Of a DNA stretch of 32,255 nt, positions 23,477 to 30,982 are shown in pieces (within the stretch, counting starts at the first letter, position 1; the number at the start of each line of letters is the position of its first letter). Origin of the DNA: Desulfotomaculum sp. (GTDB lineage: Bacteria > Bacillota > Desulfotomaculia > Desulfotomaculales > Nap2-2B); the NCBI GenBank assembly GCA_003513005.1, contig DOTD01000041.1:1-32255 (forward strand). The letters are read 5' to 3'. Below the pieces are notes generated by a model that had not been told where the DNA came from, did no database searches, and saw only the letters and a list, made by a program, of their open reading frames with translations. A program made the translations under genes and the position numbers.

Positions 23477-24082
23477 TCAGCCAAGCACAACTTTTCTGCC
23501 TTCTATTTTAAGCTTTCCCCCGGCAAAAAGGCCGATCGCCTCAGGATAAATACGGTGTTCTTCAGCCAGTATGCGCTGGGCCAATATTTCCGGCGTGTCA
23601 CTCTGCTGAACAGGCACTACCGCCTGTAAAATTATCGGGCCGCTGTCAACCCTTTCATCTATAAAGTGGACTGTGCAGCCGCTGAAACGCACTCCATACT
23701 CAAAAGCCTGCCTTTGCGCATCCAGGCCGGGAAACGACGGCAGCAACGCCGGGTGAATGTTTATTATCCTGTTCGGAAAAGCGTCTAAAAGACCCCTGCC
23801 CACAATACGCATGTAACCGGCCAGGCAAACAAGTTCAACATGGTGGTCTTTCAAGACGCCTGCGACAACCTGTTCGTATTCCGTTTTGCCGCTAAAACCT
23901 TGATAATCTACATGTACGGCGTCTATCCCTTTTGAGCGTGCCCGTTCTAGAGCCAGCGCATCGCCAACATCGCTAATCACAACAACTACCCGCGCCGGGA
24001 TTTTTCCCTCATCGCAGGCACCCATGATTGCCTGCAGGTTAGACCCCCGGCCCGAAACCAAAACACCAATCTTTAAAACCAT
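23477..24082 (-). CDS. purN: Phosphoribosylglycinamide formyltransferase
   Basis: PurN transfers a formyl group from 10-formyl-THF to GAR. I start at ATG 24080-24082 (201 residues): GGAAGTG is 7 nt upstream, whereas it abuts the TTG two codons earlier. Motifs: VLVSGRGSNLQAI near the N-terminus for the phosphate, NIHPALLPSFPG with the catalytic Asn108 and His110, and HFIDERVDSGPII with Asp146. Length and order after purM are standard. PurT, the folate-free alternative, is not seen. Confidence 0.97.
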   Translation of the reverse strand: MVLKIGVLVSGRGSNLQAIMGACDEGKIPARVVVVISDVGDALALERARSKGIDAVHVDYQGFSGKTEYEQVVAGVLKDHHVELVCLAGYMRIVGRGLLDAFPNRIINIHPALLPSFPGLDAQRQAFEYGVRFSGCTVHFIDERVDSGPIILQAVVPVQQSDTPEILAQRILAEEHRIYPEAIGLFAGGKLKIEGRKVVLG

Positions 24083-24109
24083 TTTCAATCACTTCCTGTA
24101 ATAGATCAA

Positions 24110-25165
24110 TTAAAAGTTCAAACCTGGTGAATATTCTATGCCTTTTTCCCCTTTAACAGCCTGGCCAATCAAATAAGCTTTTTCACCTGTATCTTTCAGA
24201 AAATCCAGGCATGCCCCGGCTTGTTTTGAGGGAAGGAAAAAAACCAGACCCAGGCCCATATTAAATGTTCTGAACATTTCTTTGCCTTCAATCCGCCCAA
24301 TCTGTCTAATCAATAAAAAAACGGGAGCAAAAGGCCACGATGTTGGGTCTATAAGAACAGCAGTTCCCGGAGGCAGCAGCCGCGGGATATTTTCCGTCAG
24401 GCCGCCCCCTGTAATATGGGCAATCCCAAGAAGATCAAAATTGTTATTCAGTTTTTTCAATATGTTTACATAGATCCGGGTTGGCTCCAACATTTCCTCG
24501 CCCAGGGATCGCCCAAGTTCCGGGATAAAATCAGCAATCCCAAAACCGGACACCTCAAGAAGGACACGCCGGGCGAGAGAATAGCCGTTACTGTGCAATC
24601 CCGAAGAAGAAAGACCGATTAGGCAATCACCCGGTTGTATCCTGGAACCGTCAATAATCCGTTCTTTTTCTACAATTCCTACTGCAAAACCGGCCAGGTC
24701 ATATTCGTCCTGACCGTAAAAACCCGGCATTTCTGCTGTTTCACCGCCAATAAGGGCACATCCCGCCTGCCGGCAGCCATCCGCTATTCCCGCAACGATC
24801 GCAGCCGCTTTCTCCGGTACCAGCCTGCCCGCCGCCAGGTAATCAAGGAAAAAAAGTGGCTCTGCTCCGGATGTGGCAATATCGTTAACGCACATAGCTA
24901 CAAGATCGATGCCTACAGTATCATGCTTTTGCATCAGCATGGCTACTTTTAACTTCGTACCTACGCCATCGGTTCCGGAAACAAGAACAGGTTGTTTATA
25001 TCTGTCTTTATCAATTGAAAAAAGACCGCTGAAACCGCCCAAATCTCCAATCACTTCCGGTCTCCATGTGCTCCGGACAACCTGCCGCATTAATTCAACA
25101 GCTTTGTTGCCTGATTCAATGTCAACACCGGCGTCTGAATAGGTTAAACCATCTTTTTCTTTCAT
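24110..25165 (-). CDS. purM: Phosphoribosylformylglycinamidine cyclo-ligase
   Basis: PurM closes the imidazole ring to give AIR. With ATG at 25163-25165 (GAGGT upstream) it has 351 residues and opens LTYSDAGVDIESGN like the family. The longer frame to 25357 adds 64 residues that overlap purF and lack similarity, so it is rejected. Motifs: GTDGVGTKLKVA, VAMCVNDIATSGAEPLFFLDYLA (in part), GGETAEMPGFY, GLSSSGLHSNGYSLAR and AHITGGGLTENIPR. It lies 10 nt after purF. Confidence 0.97.
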   Translation of the reverse strand: MKEKDGLTYSDAGVDIESGNKAVELMRQVVRSTWRPEVIGDLGGFSGLFSIDKDRYKQPVLVSGTDGVGTKLKVAMLMQKHDTVGIDLVAMCVNDIATSGAEPLFFLDYLAAGRLVPEKAAAIVAGIADGCRQAGCALIGGETAEMPGFYGQDEYDLAGFAVGIVEKERIIDGSRIQPGDCLIGLSSSGLHSNGYSLARRVLLEVSGFGIADFIPELGRSLGEEMLEPTRIYVNILKKLNNNFDLLGIAHITGGGLTENIPRLLPPGTAVLIDPTSWPFAPVFLLIRQIGRIEGKEMFRTFNMGLGLVFFLPSKQAGACLDFLKDTGEKAYLIGQAVKGEKGIEYSPGLNF

Positions 25166-25175
25166 TTGCTTACCT

Positions 25176-26630
25176 CTATTGGTCCATGTTTCCTTTCTTA
25201 TGCTTCTTTTCCAAGTCGTTTTTACCGGGACGCACGGAATTAAAATCCCCGACAGGGTAATCACCTGAATAACAAGCTGTACAAAAGTTTTTGCTGCTTT
25301 CTCCAAATATTTGTAAAAGGCCTTCAATACTGAGGTAGTGCAGCCCGTCAGCGCCAATCATCTTCCTTATCTCTTCCACCGGTTTGTGTGCGGCAACTAA
25401 CTCAGCATCATCAGATATATCGATGCCATAGTAACATGAATGAGTTACCGGCGGTGAACTCAAGCACAAGTGCACTTCCTCAACACCGCAATCCCGTAAA
25501 AGCTTGACCATCCTGCCGCTTGTAGTCCCGCGTACTAAAGAGTCGTCGACCATAACAACTCTTTTCTTTCCTGATAATATTCTTTTGACGGGATTTATTT
25601 TCAGCCTCACGCTTAAATCCCGGACATCCTGTGTGGGCTGAATAAAAGTCCTGCCGATATAACGGTTCTTCATCAAACCTTCTTCAAATGGAACATCAAG
25701 GCCTTCGGCATAGCCGCGTGCTGCGGCGTTTCCCGAATCCGGCACTGGAATGACCAGATCGGCTTTTACCGGGTACTCACGCGCAAGCTGCCGTCCCATC
25801 TCACGGCGGACCTGATTAACATGAAAACCATCTATGCAGCTGTCGGGACGCGCAAAATATATATACTCAAAAATGCAGTGGGCGCATCTTCCAAGATTCT
25901 GCCCCCGGATGGAAGTAAGTCCCCTGTGATCAATAGTCACAATCTCTCCGGGCAGAACATCCCTGATCAGCTTTGCTCCTATGGTATCCAACGCACAGGA
26001 TTCCGATGCCACAACGAATCCATGATCATCAAGTACTCCCAGGCAGAGCGGCCGGAATCCGAAAGGATCGCGGACAGCAAAAAGCTGATCCTCGGTCATA
26101 ATAACCAGTGAGTAAGCGCCCTCCAGCGACACCATACATTTGATAATAGCATTGACAAGGCTGGTCTGATAATAACGGGCAATCATGTTGACAATAATTT
26201 CAGTATCCGTAGTAGACTGAAAAATAGTTCCTGAAGAAGCAAGCCGGTCGCGCAGGACAGCTGCATTAGTCAGGTTCCCGTTATGCCCCAGGCCGATCAT
26301 CCCCCCCGCATAGCGAAAAACAAGCGGTTGGGCGTTTATAGGCTGGCTTGCGCCTGTTGTAGAGTAACGGACATGCCCGATGGCCAGATCGCCATGCAAA
26401 CTCTCCAGTTCCCTTTCTCCAAGCACATCAGGCACAAGTCCCATTCCCTTGTGCAGGATTATCTCCTCTCCATTCGCCACTGCAATGCCTGCGCTTTCCT
26501 GCCCTCTGTGCTGCAAGGCGTACAGTCCGTAGAAAGCGAGTCTGCTTACATCAAGTCCCGGAGCATAGACGCCGATAACGCCGCACTCCTCATGAAGCTT
26601 TTCGGAATCCGGGATCAATAACTGTCTCAC
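25176..26630 (-). CDS. purF: Amidophosphoribosyltransferase
   Basis: PurF makes phosphoribosylamine from PRPP and glutamine, the committed and feedback-controlled purine step. The 484-residue protein is the Bacillus type: a 15-residue propeptide, then the catalytic Cys16 (EECGVIGVY), the glutaminase domain (ALQHRGQESAGIA; GHVRYSTTG), the PRPP motif VVMVDDSLVRGTT, and Fe-S ligand cysteines including CAHC, SCYYGIDIS and FCTACYSGDYP. The Fe-S cluster implies oxygen sensitivity, which fits an anaerobe. The start is GTG at 26628-26630 behind GGGAG. purC, purS, purQ and purL, often found before purF in Firmicutes, are absent between purB and purF. Confidence 0.97.
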   Translation of the reverse strand: MRQLLIPDSEKLHEECGVIGVYAPGLDVSRLAFYGLYALQHRGQESAGIAVANGEEIILHKGMGLVPDVLGERELESLHGDLAIGHVRYSTTGASQPINAQPLVFRYAGGMIGLGHNGNLTNAAVLRDRLASSGTIFQSTTDTEIIVNMIARYYQTSLVNAIIKCMVSLEGAYSLVIMTEDQLFAVRDPFGFRPLCLGVLDDHGFVVASESCALDTIGAKLIRDVLPGEIVTIDHRGLTSIRGQNLGRCAHCIFEYIYFARPDSCIDGFHVNQVRREMGRQLAREYPVKADLVIPVPDSGNAAARGYAEGLDVPFEEGLMKNRYIGRTFIQPTQDVRDLSVRLKINPVKRILSGKKRVVMVDDSLVRGTTSGRMVKLLRDCGVEEVHLCLSSPPVTHSCYYGIDISDDAELVAAHKPVEEIRKMIGADGLHYLSIEGLLQIFGESSKNFCTACYSGDYPVGDFNSVRPGKNDLEKKHKKGNMDQ

Positions 26631-26646
26631 GCTGTTTTACTCTCCC

Positions 26647-27960
26647 TTACAAACCGAATCTGCCGTATATATGATCAATGTTTTTGAGATAAATTCTGTA
26701 ATCAAAAATGGCTTCAATTTCCTCAGAATTTAGAAGGCTGGTTACCTCCGGGTCAGCCTTCAGGAGGGTTTTAAAATCTCTTCCTTTACTCCATGATTCC
26801 ATGGCGTTGCGCTGAACAAGAGAATAAGCCTGTTCGCGGCTGATACCCTTTTCGACCAGCGCGATCAGAACCCTTTGAGAAAAAACAAGACCGTGGCTGA
26901 CCTGCATGTTCGCAAACATCTTTTCCGGGTAAACAAACAGTTTTTTAATCATCTCCGTGCATTTGAAAAGCATATAGTCGAGCGCAATAGTGCTGTCGGG
27001 AATAATAACACGCTCTACTGATGAATGGGAAATGTCCCGTTCATGCCACAGGGCCACGTTTTCCATGCCGGCAACGGCGTTTCCGCGCAGCAGGCGGGAA
27101 AGCCCGCTGATCCGCTCGGCTATAATCGGGTTTCTCTTGTGAGGCATGGCAGATGAGCCCTTTTGCCCTTCGGCGAAAAATTCCTCTGCCTCACGGACCT
27201 CTGTACGCTGCAAATGCCTTATTTCCATGGCAAACTTGTCCAACGAGGCGCCGGCGATAGCAAGTGTGGTCAAGTACTCAGCATGACGGTCCCTTTGCAG
27301 CACCTGCGTGGAAACACGCGCCGGCACAAGCCCCAAACGGCTGCAAACGTAAGATTCCACAAAGGGATCTATCGTTGCGTATGTGCCGACCGCTCCGGCA
27401 AGCCTGCCGGCGCTGATTGTCTCAATTGCTCTTTTCACCCGCTCGGTATTTCGTTCAGTTTCAGCCAGCCAGAGCAGCATCTTCAAGCCGAATGTGATCG
27501 GTTCGGCATGCACGCCGTGGGTCCGGCCCATCATCAGCGTATACCTGTGTTTCACGGCCTGTTCTTTTATGGCTTCCTGCAATTCTATTAAACGGGTAAG
27601 AATTTTTTCACCGGCTTTTTTCATCAACACTGACAGGGCGGTATCAACAACATCATATGAGGTCAGCCCCAGGTGGATGTACTTTGACGCCTCGCCTACA
27701 TATTCTCCGACACAGGTAAGAAAAGCGATTACGTCATGGTTGACCACCGCTTCTATTTCATCAATTCTTTTAATGTCGAAGTTGGCTTTTTCCTTTATTT
27801 CAAGCAGCGCTTCCGGCGGGACCAGCCCCAATTGGACCATTGCTTCACAGGCGGTAATCTCTACGTCCAGCCAAACTTTAAATTTATTTTCAGGCGACCA
27901 GATAGCTTTCATCTCAGGCAGGGTATAGCGTTCGATCACTTTCTCCTTCAATCCCTTCAT
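26647..27960 (-). CDS. purB: Adenylosuccinate lyase
   Basis: PurB removes fumarate from SAICAR (to AICAR) and from adenylosuccinate (to AMP). The 437 residues show the fumarase/ASL superfamily regions: GLTSYDVVDTA (98-108), MGRTHGVHAEPITFG (144-158) and the flexible signature loop GSSAMPHKRNP (268-278). The start is not certain: ATG at 27960 has no clear ribosome site, while GTG at 27937-27939 gives the family-like (V)IERYTLPEMKAIW with GAAGGAG only about 3 nt upstream. Either gives a full enzyme. It follows purE by 11 nt. Confidence 0.97.
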   Translation of the reverse strand: MKGLKEKVIERYTLPEMKAIWSPENKFKVWLDVEITACEAMVQLGLVPPEALLEIKEKANFDIKRIDEIEAVVNHDVIAFLTCVGEYVGEASKYIHLGLTSYDVVDTALSVLMKKAGEKILTRLIELQEAIKEQAVKHRYTLMMGRTHGVHAEPITFGLKMLLWLAETERNTERVKRAIETISAGRLAGAVGTYATIDPFVESYVCSRLGLVPARVSTQVLQRDRHAEYLTTLAIAGASLDKFAMEIRHLQRTEVREAEEFFAEGQKGSSAMPHKRNPIIAERISGLSRLLRGNAVAGMENVALWHERDISHSSVERVIIPDSTIALDYMLFKCTEMIKKLFVYPEKMFANMQVSHGLVFSQRVLIALVEKGISREQAYSLVQRNAMESWSKGRDFKTLLKADPEVTSLLNSEEIEAIFDYRIYLKNIDHIYGRFGL

Positions 27961-27971
27961 AAAAGATCATT

Positions 27972-28451
27972 TTAATGGGTGGGCTTTTCTTCCAGGCGCG
28001 CAGCCAGAGCTTCTTTGTATTGCTTAATCTTTTCCCTCATCGGAAGGTCAGAAACACCGATAATCTGACCGGCCAGCAGGGCTGCGTTTTTTGCGCCATT
28101 AATAGCGACAGTAGCTACAGGTACACCTGACGGCATCTGCACTATTGAAAAAAGAGCGTCCAGTCCGTTTAAGGCCCCGGAACTGATTGGGAGGCCGATT
28201 ACCGGCAATGGGGTATAGGCGGCGATTACACCCGGTAAATGAGCCGCTCCCCCGGCGGCGGCAATAATCACCAACAAACCGCGTTCCGCAGCCGAACTTG
28301 CATATTTGACGGTTTTACGCGGGGCGCGGTGCGCCGAAGATATCACGAGTTCATAAGTAATACCCAAATAATCAAGAATTTCGCAGCCTTCCTTGACTAC
28401 CGGAAGATCAGATTCGCTGCCGGCGACAATTCCAACAAGCGGTTCAGGCAT
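27972..28451 (-). CDS. purE: N5-carboxyaminoimidazole ribonucleotide mutase
   Basis: PurE forms CAIR in purine synthesis. The 159-residue protein is a stand-alone PurE with GSESDLP (11-17), SAHRAP (39-44) and GGAAHLPG (67-74), the residues that hold substrate and the catalytic histidine. Class I PurE needs PurK, which is not in this window; I cannot exclude a PurK-independent class II enzyme from motifs alone. ATG follows AAGGTG. It lies 34 nt after guaA and opens the purE-B-F-M-N-H-D run. Confidence 0.97.
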   Translation of the reverse strand: MPEPLVGIVAGSESDLPVVKEGCEILDYLGITYELVISSAHRAPRKTVKYASSAAERGLLVIIAAAGGAAHLPGVIAAYTPLPVIGLPISSGALNGLDALFSIVQMPSGVPVATVAINGAKNAALLAGQIIGVSDLPMREKIKQYKEALAARLEEKPTH

Positions 28452-28485
28452 CTTTATTCACCTTTTTCTTAATCAGTTATTTTCT

Positions 28486-30027
28486 TTATTCCCATTCAAT
28501 AGTAGCCGGCGGCTTGGAGGTAATATCATAGACCACCCTGTTAATGCCGGCAATTTCGTTAACCATGCGGGAAGAAATTCTTTCCAGTACGTGATTGGGA
28601 ATTCTTGCCCAGTCCGCAGTCATTGCGTCATGGCTGGTCACAGCCCTGACCACGGCAGTATTGGCATAGGTCCGCTCGTCACCCATTACACCGACGCTGC
28701 GCATATCCGTGAGCACTGCGAAATACTGCCAGATTTCACGGTCTAAGCCCGCCTGCTGAATTTCGGAGGTAACTATTGCATCCGCTTCGCGCAGCAGTTC
28801 CAGTTTGTCCGGAGTAACTTCCCCGATAATGCGTATCGCCAGGCCGGGCCCGGGGAAAGGCTGGCGCCAGACAACCTCCTGCGGCAGGCCAAGTTCTTCT
28901 CCGACAACTCTCACCTCGTCCTTAAACAGCCAGCGCAGCGGTTCAATAATTTTAAGACGCATGTCTGACGGAAGACCGCCGACATTATGGTGGCTTTTAA
29001 TAACAGCGGCTGTGGCAGTACCGCTTTCAACAACGTCAGGATATAAGGTACCCTGAACAAGGAAATCGACCTTACCCAGTTTGGCTGCTTCTTCTTCAAA
29101 CACCCTGATGAACTCTTCCCCGATAATTTTCCGCTTTCTCTCGGGATCGGAAACTCCCTTTAAAAGGTTAAGAAAACGTTCCGAAGCGTCAACATGAATC
29201 ACATTCAGCTTAAATTTTTCCTTGAAGGTGCTCAAAACTTGTACGGCTTCATTTTTTCTCAACAGGCCGTGATCGACAAACACGCAGGTCAACCTTTCGC
29301 CAATCACGCGATTGACAAGCACAGCCGCCACGGAAGAATCGACTCCTCCGCTTAAAGCGCATATAACCCGGCCTTCTCCGGCCCGGCTGCTGATTTCTTC
29401 CGCAGAAAGACGCAGAAACGAACCCGTTGTCCATAGCCCCTTGCACCCGCAGATTTGAAAAAGAAAATTGCGCAGAATGTCCTGGCCTTTTGGCGTATGG
29501 ATTACTTCGGGATGAAACTGCACCCCGTAAATTTCTCTTTCGAAGTCACTGGCTGCCGCCACCGGCGCCTGGGATGTCCTGCCTGTAATTACGAAACCGG
29601 GCGGCGGCGTTTCCACCATGTCACCGTGGCTCATCCAGCACTGTTCCTGCGCTTCAAGGCCGTTAAAAAGCTTATCTTTAACCGATATTTCCAGAATAGC
29701 CTTGCCAAACTCCTTTTGTTTAGCGGGGGAGACTGTTCCCCCCAACTGCAAGACCATCAACTGCAGACCGTAGCAAATACCCAAAATTGGTATGCCCAGG
29801 CTGTAAATGGCCGGATCACAAGCAGGGGCGTCAGGCTGATAAACGCTTGCCGGCCCCCCTGAAAAGACTATTCCCCGCGGCTTTTTTTCCTTGATTATTT
29901 CTATTGAAGTATTATAGGGAAGCATTTCGCAGAAGACGCTGCACTCCCTGATCCGCCGGGCAATCAGGTGGCTGTATTGCCCGCCGAAATCTAAAACAAT
30001 GATCATTTCTTCTTCTAAGGTCCGCAT
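28486..30027 (-). CDS. guaA: GMP synthase (glutamine-hydrolysing)
   Basis: GuaA aminates XMP to GMP. The 513-residue protein has the class I glutaminase first: ILGICYGLQL with Cys85, then VQFHPE with His171 and Glu173. Next is the ATP pyrophosphatase P-loop SGGVDSS (225-231), then the dimerisation/XMP domain (QPFPGPGLAIRIIGE) ending in the typical SKPPATIEWE. ATG sits 5 nt after GGGAGGAAA-type sequence. It lies between hpt and purE, so GMP-forming salvage and synthesis and the de novo genes are expressed together. Confidence 0.98.
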   Translation of the reverse strand: MRTLEEEMIIVLDFGGQYSHLIARRIRECSVFCEMLPYNTSIEIIKEKKPRGIVFSGGPASVYQPDAPACDPAIYSLGIPILGICYGLQLMVLQLGGTVSPAKQKEFGKAILEISVKDKLFNGLEAQEQCWMSHGDMVETPPPGFVITGRTSQAPVAAASDFEREIYGVQFHPEVIHTPKGQDILRNFLFQICGCKGLWTTGSFLRLSAEEISSRAGEGRVICALSGGVDSSVAAVLVNRVIGERLTCVFVDHGLLRKNEAVQVLSTFKEKFKLNVIHVDASERFLNLLKGVSDPERKRKIIGEEFIRVFEEEAAKLGKVDFLVQGTLYPDVVESGTATAAVIKSHHNVGGLPSDMRLKIIEPLRWLFKDEVRVVGEELGLPQEVVWRQPFPGPGLAIRIIGEVTPDKLELLREADAIVTSEIQQAGLDREIWQYFAVLTDMRSVGVMGDERTYANTAVVRAVTSHDAMTADWARIPNHVLERISSRMVNEIAGINRVVYDITSKPPATIEWE

Positions 30028-30070
30028 ATTTCCTCCCGTTAAATAACCGGCTGCAAAATAAAACGCCGGG

Positions 30071-30592
30071 TCAGCAGCGTTCCAGCACGTAAATATCTTT
30101 TAAGCATCGGTATTTATCCTGATAGTCGAGACCATACCCAACAATATATTCATCAGGTATATCAAATCCGACGTAATCTACTTTTACGGACACCTTGCGC
30201 CTGTCCGGCTTGTCCAACAGGGCGCAGGTTTTCAGACTTGCCGGATTTCGCCCGGCCAAGTTGTCCATCAGCAAATCAATTGTCAGGCCTGTATCGATAA
30301 TATCCTCGACGAGTAAAACATGCCTGTCTTTCAGGTCCATTCCCAGATCTTTCAAGATGACTACTTCTTCAGAAGACTTTAGCGATTCTCCGTAACTGGA
30401 TACTGTGATAAAATCCAGACGGACCGGAATTGTCAGGCAGCGGGCAAGATCGGCCAAAAAAATAAAAGCTCCTTTGAGGACTCCTACCAGCAACAACTCG
30501 TTACCGGTATAATCCCTGGAGATTTCTTCCCCGAGTTTGCGTACCCGATCCTGTATTTCCCGTTCGCCAAGCAAAACCCGGCCTAAAGACAA
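30071..30592 (-). CDS. hpt: Hypoxanthine(-guanine) phosphoribosyltransferase
   Basis: Hpt salvages hypoxanthine or guanine with PRPP to IMP or GMP. The 173-residue length fits. The PRPP-binding motif is VLLVEDIIDTGLTI (92-105); GVLKGAFIFLADL (37-49) and DFITVSSYG (60-68) are also family stretches. The start is TTG at 30590-30592, supported by GGAG 9 nt upstream and by a promoter about 60 nt upstream; no ATG or GTG alternative fits. Hypoxanthine made by the adenine-deaminase-family protein at the left end would be a substrate. It is the first gene of the purine run. Confidence 0.95.
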   Translation of the reverse strand: MSLGRVLLGEREIQDRVRKLGEEISRDYTGNELLLVGVLKGAFIFLADLARCLTIPVRLDFITVSSYGESLKSSEEVVILKDLGMDLKDRHVLLVEDIIDTGLTIDLLMDNLAGRNPASLKTCALLDKPDRRKVSVKVDYVGFDIPDEYIVGYGLDYQDKYRCLKDIYVLERC

Positions 30593-30651
30593 TCTTTTTC
30601 ACTCCAGATAGAGCAGCCAAAACCCGCTCTTCTCTACGGAACCAACGACTA

Positions 30652-30680
30652 ATTATAACAGGAAAATTATCCACTTTCAA
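30652..30680 (-). promoter_or_regulatory. Sigma-A promoter of the hpt-guaA-pur-his series
   Basis: On the minus strand TTGAAA (30675-30680) and TATAAT (30652-30657) are separated by exactly 17 bp, with an extended TG just before the -10. Transcription would begin near 30645, about 50 nt before the hpt TTG start. This is the best promoter match in the window and the only one I see ahead of the purine and histidine genes. Confidence 0.75.
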
Positions 30681-30832
30681 TAATGTTTCACCCCCAAGTA
30701 ATGATTCATCCAAGACTTCTTTGATTACAACAATGTCAGTTATCATCATCCATTGAAAAAACCACATTTTTTTAGGCATAATGCTTATAAACACGCCCGC
30801 CGGTTGCCAGTTGAACTTCTGGCAGTTAACCC

Positions 30833-30851
30833 AAAAAACCCGCCTTCCGGG
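30833..30851 (-). terminator. Small GC hairpin with T6, possible terminator
   Basis: On the minus strand CCCG pairs with CGGG around a 5-nt loop and is followed by six T. The 4-bp stem is short, so it is doubtful alone; it follows the stronger hairpin at 30891-30925. Confidence 0.35.
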
Positions 30852-30890
30852 AAGAACTTATGAAAATAAGGTTTTAAATATCCTTGATTA

Positions 30891-30925
30891 TAGATAAAGA
30901 AGCAGAGACCCTGCTTCTTTATCTA
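30891..30925. terminator. Perfect 15-bp hairpin after the surface protein gene
   Basis: TAGATAAAGAAGCAG (30891-30905) and its exact reverse complement (30911-30925) enclose the loop AGACC. It begins 58 nt past the surface-protein stop. Neither side has a clean T-run (the plus-strand side continues TTTAAAATA), so it may slow polymerase or protect an mRNA end rather than be a classical intrinsic terminator. Confidence 0.5.
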
Positions 30926-30982
30926 TTTAAAATACCCCTATTTTTTTATATGTTTATTTACTTCCGTAGTACTCTGCTATCT

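Larger units (their letters stand above)
30593..30982. other. 390-bp gap between the surface protein and hpt
   Basis: From right to left: a strong 15-bp hairpin (30891-30925), a small GC hairpin with six T (30833-30851), a third inverted repeat GCCAG/CTGGC (30806-30810/30819-30823), then the hpt promoter and ribosome site. A 97-codon frame at 30501-30794 crosses the promoter and is rejected as a gene. I looked for a purine riboswitch or PurR-like box and saw neither. Confidence 0.6.

Noticed and set aside
25166..25357. 64-residue N-terminal extension of PurM
   Set aside because: It overlaps the end of purF in another frame; the ATG at 25165 has a ribosome site and the family N-terminus.
30501..30794. 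97-residue minus-strand frame overlapping hpt
   Set aside because: It spans the hpt promoter and the start of hpt in another frame, and no family resemblance is seen.
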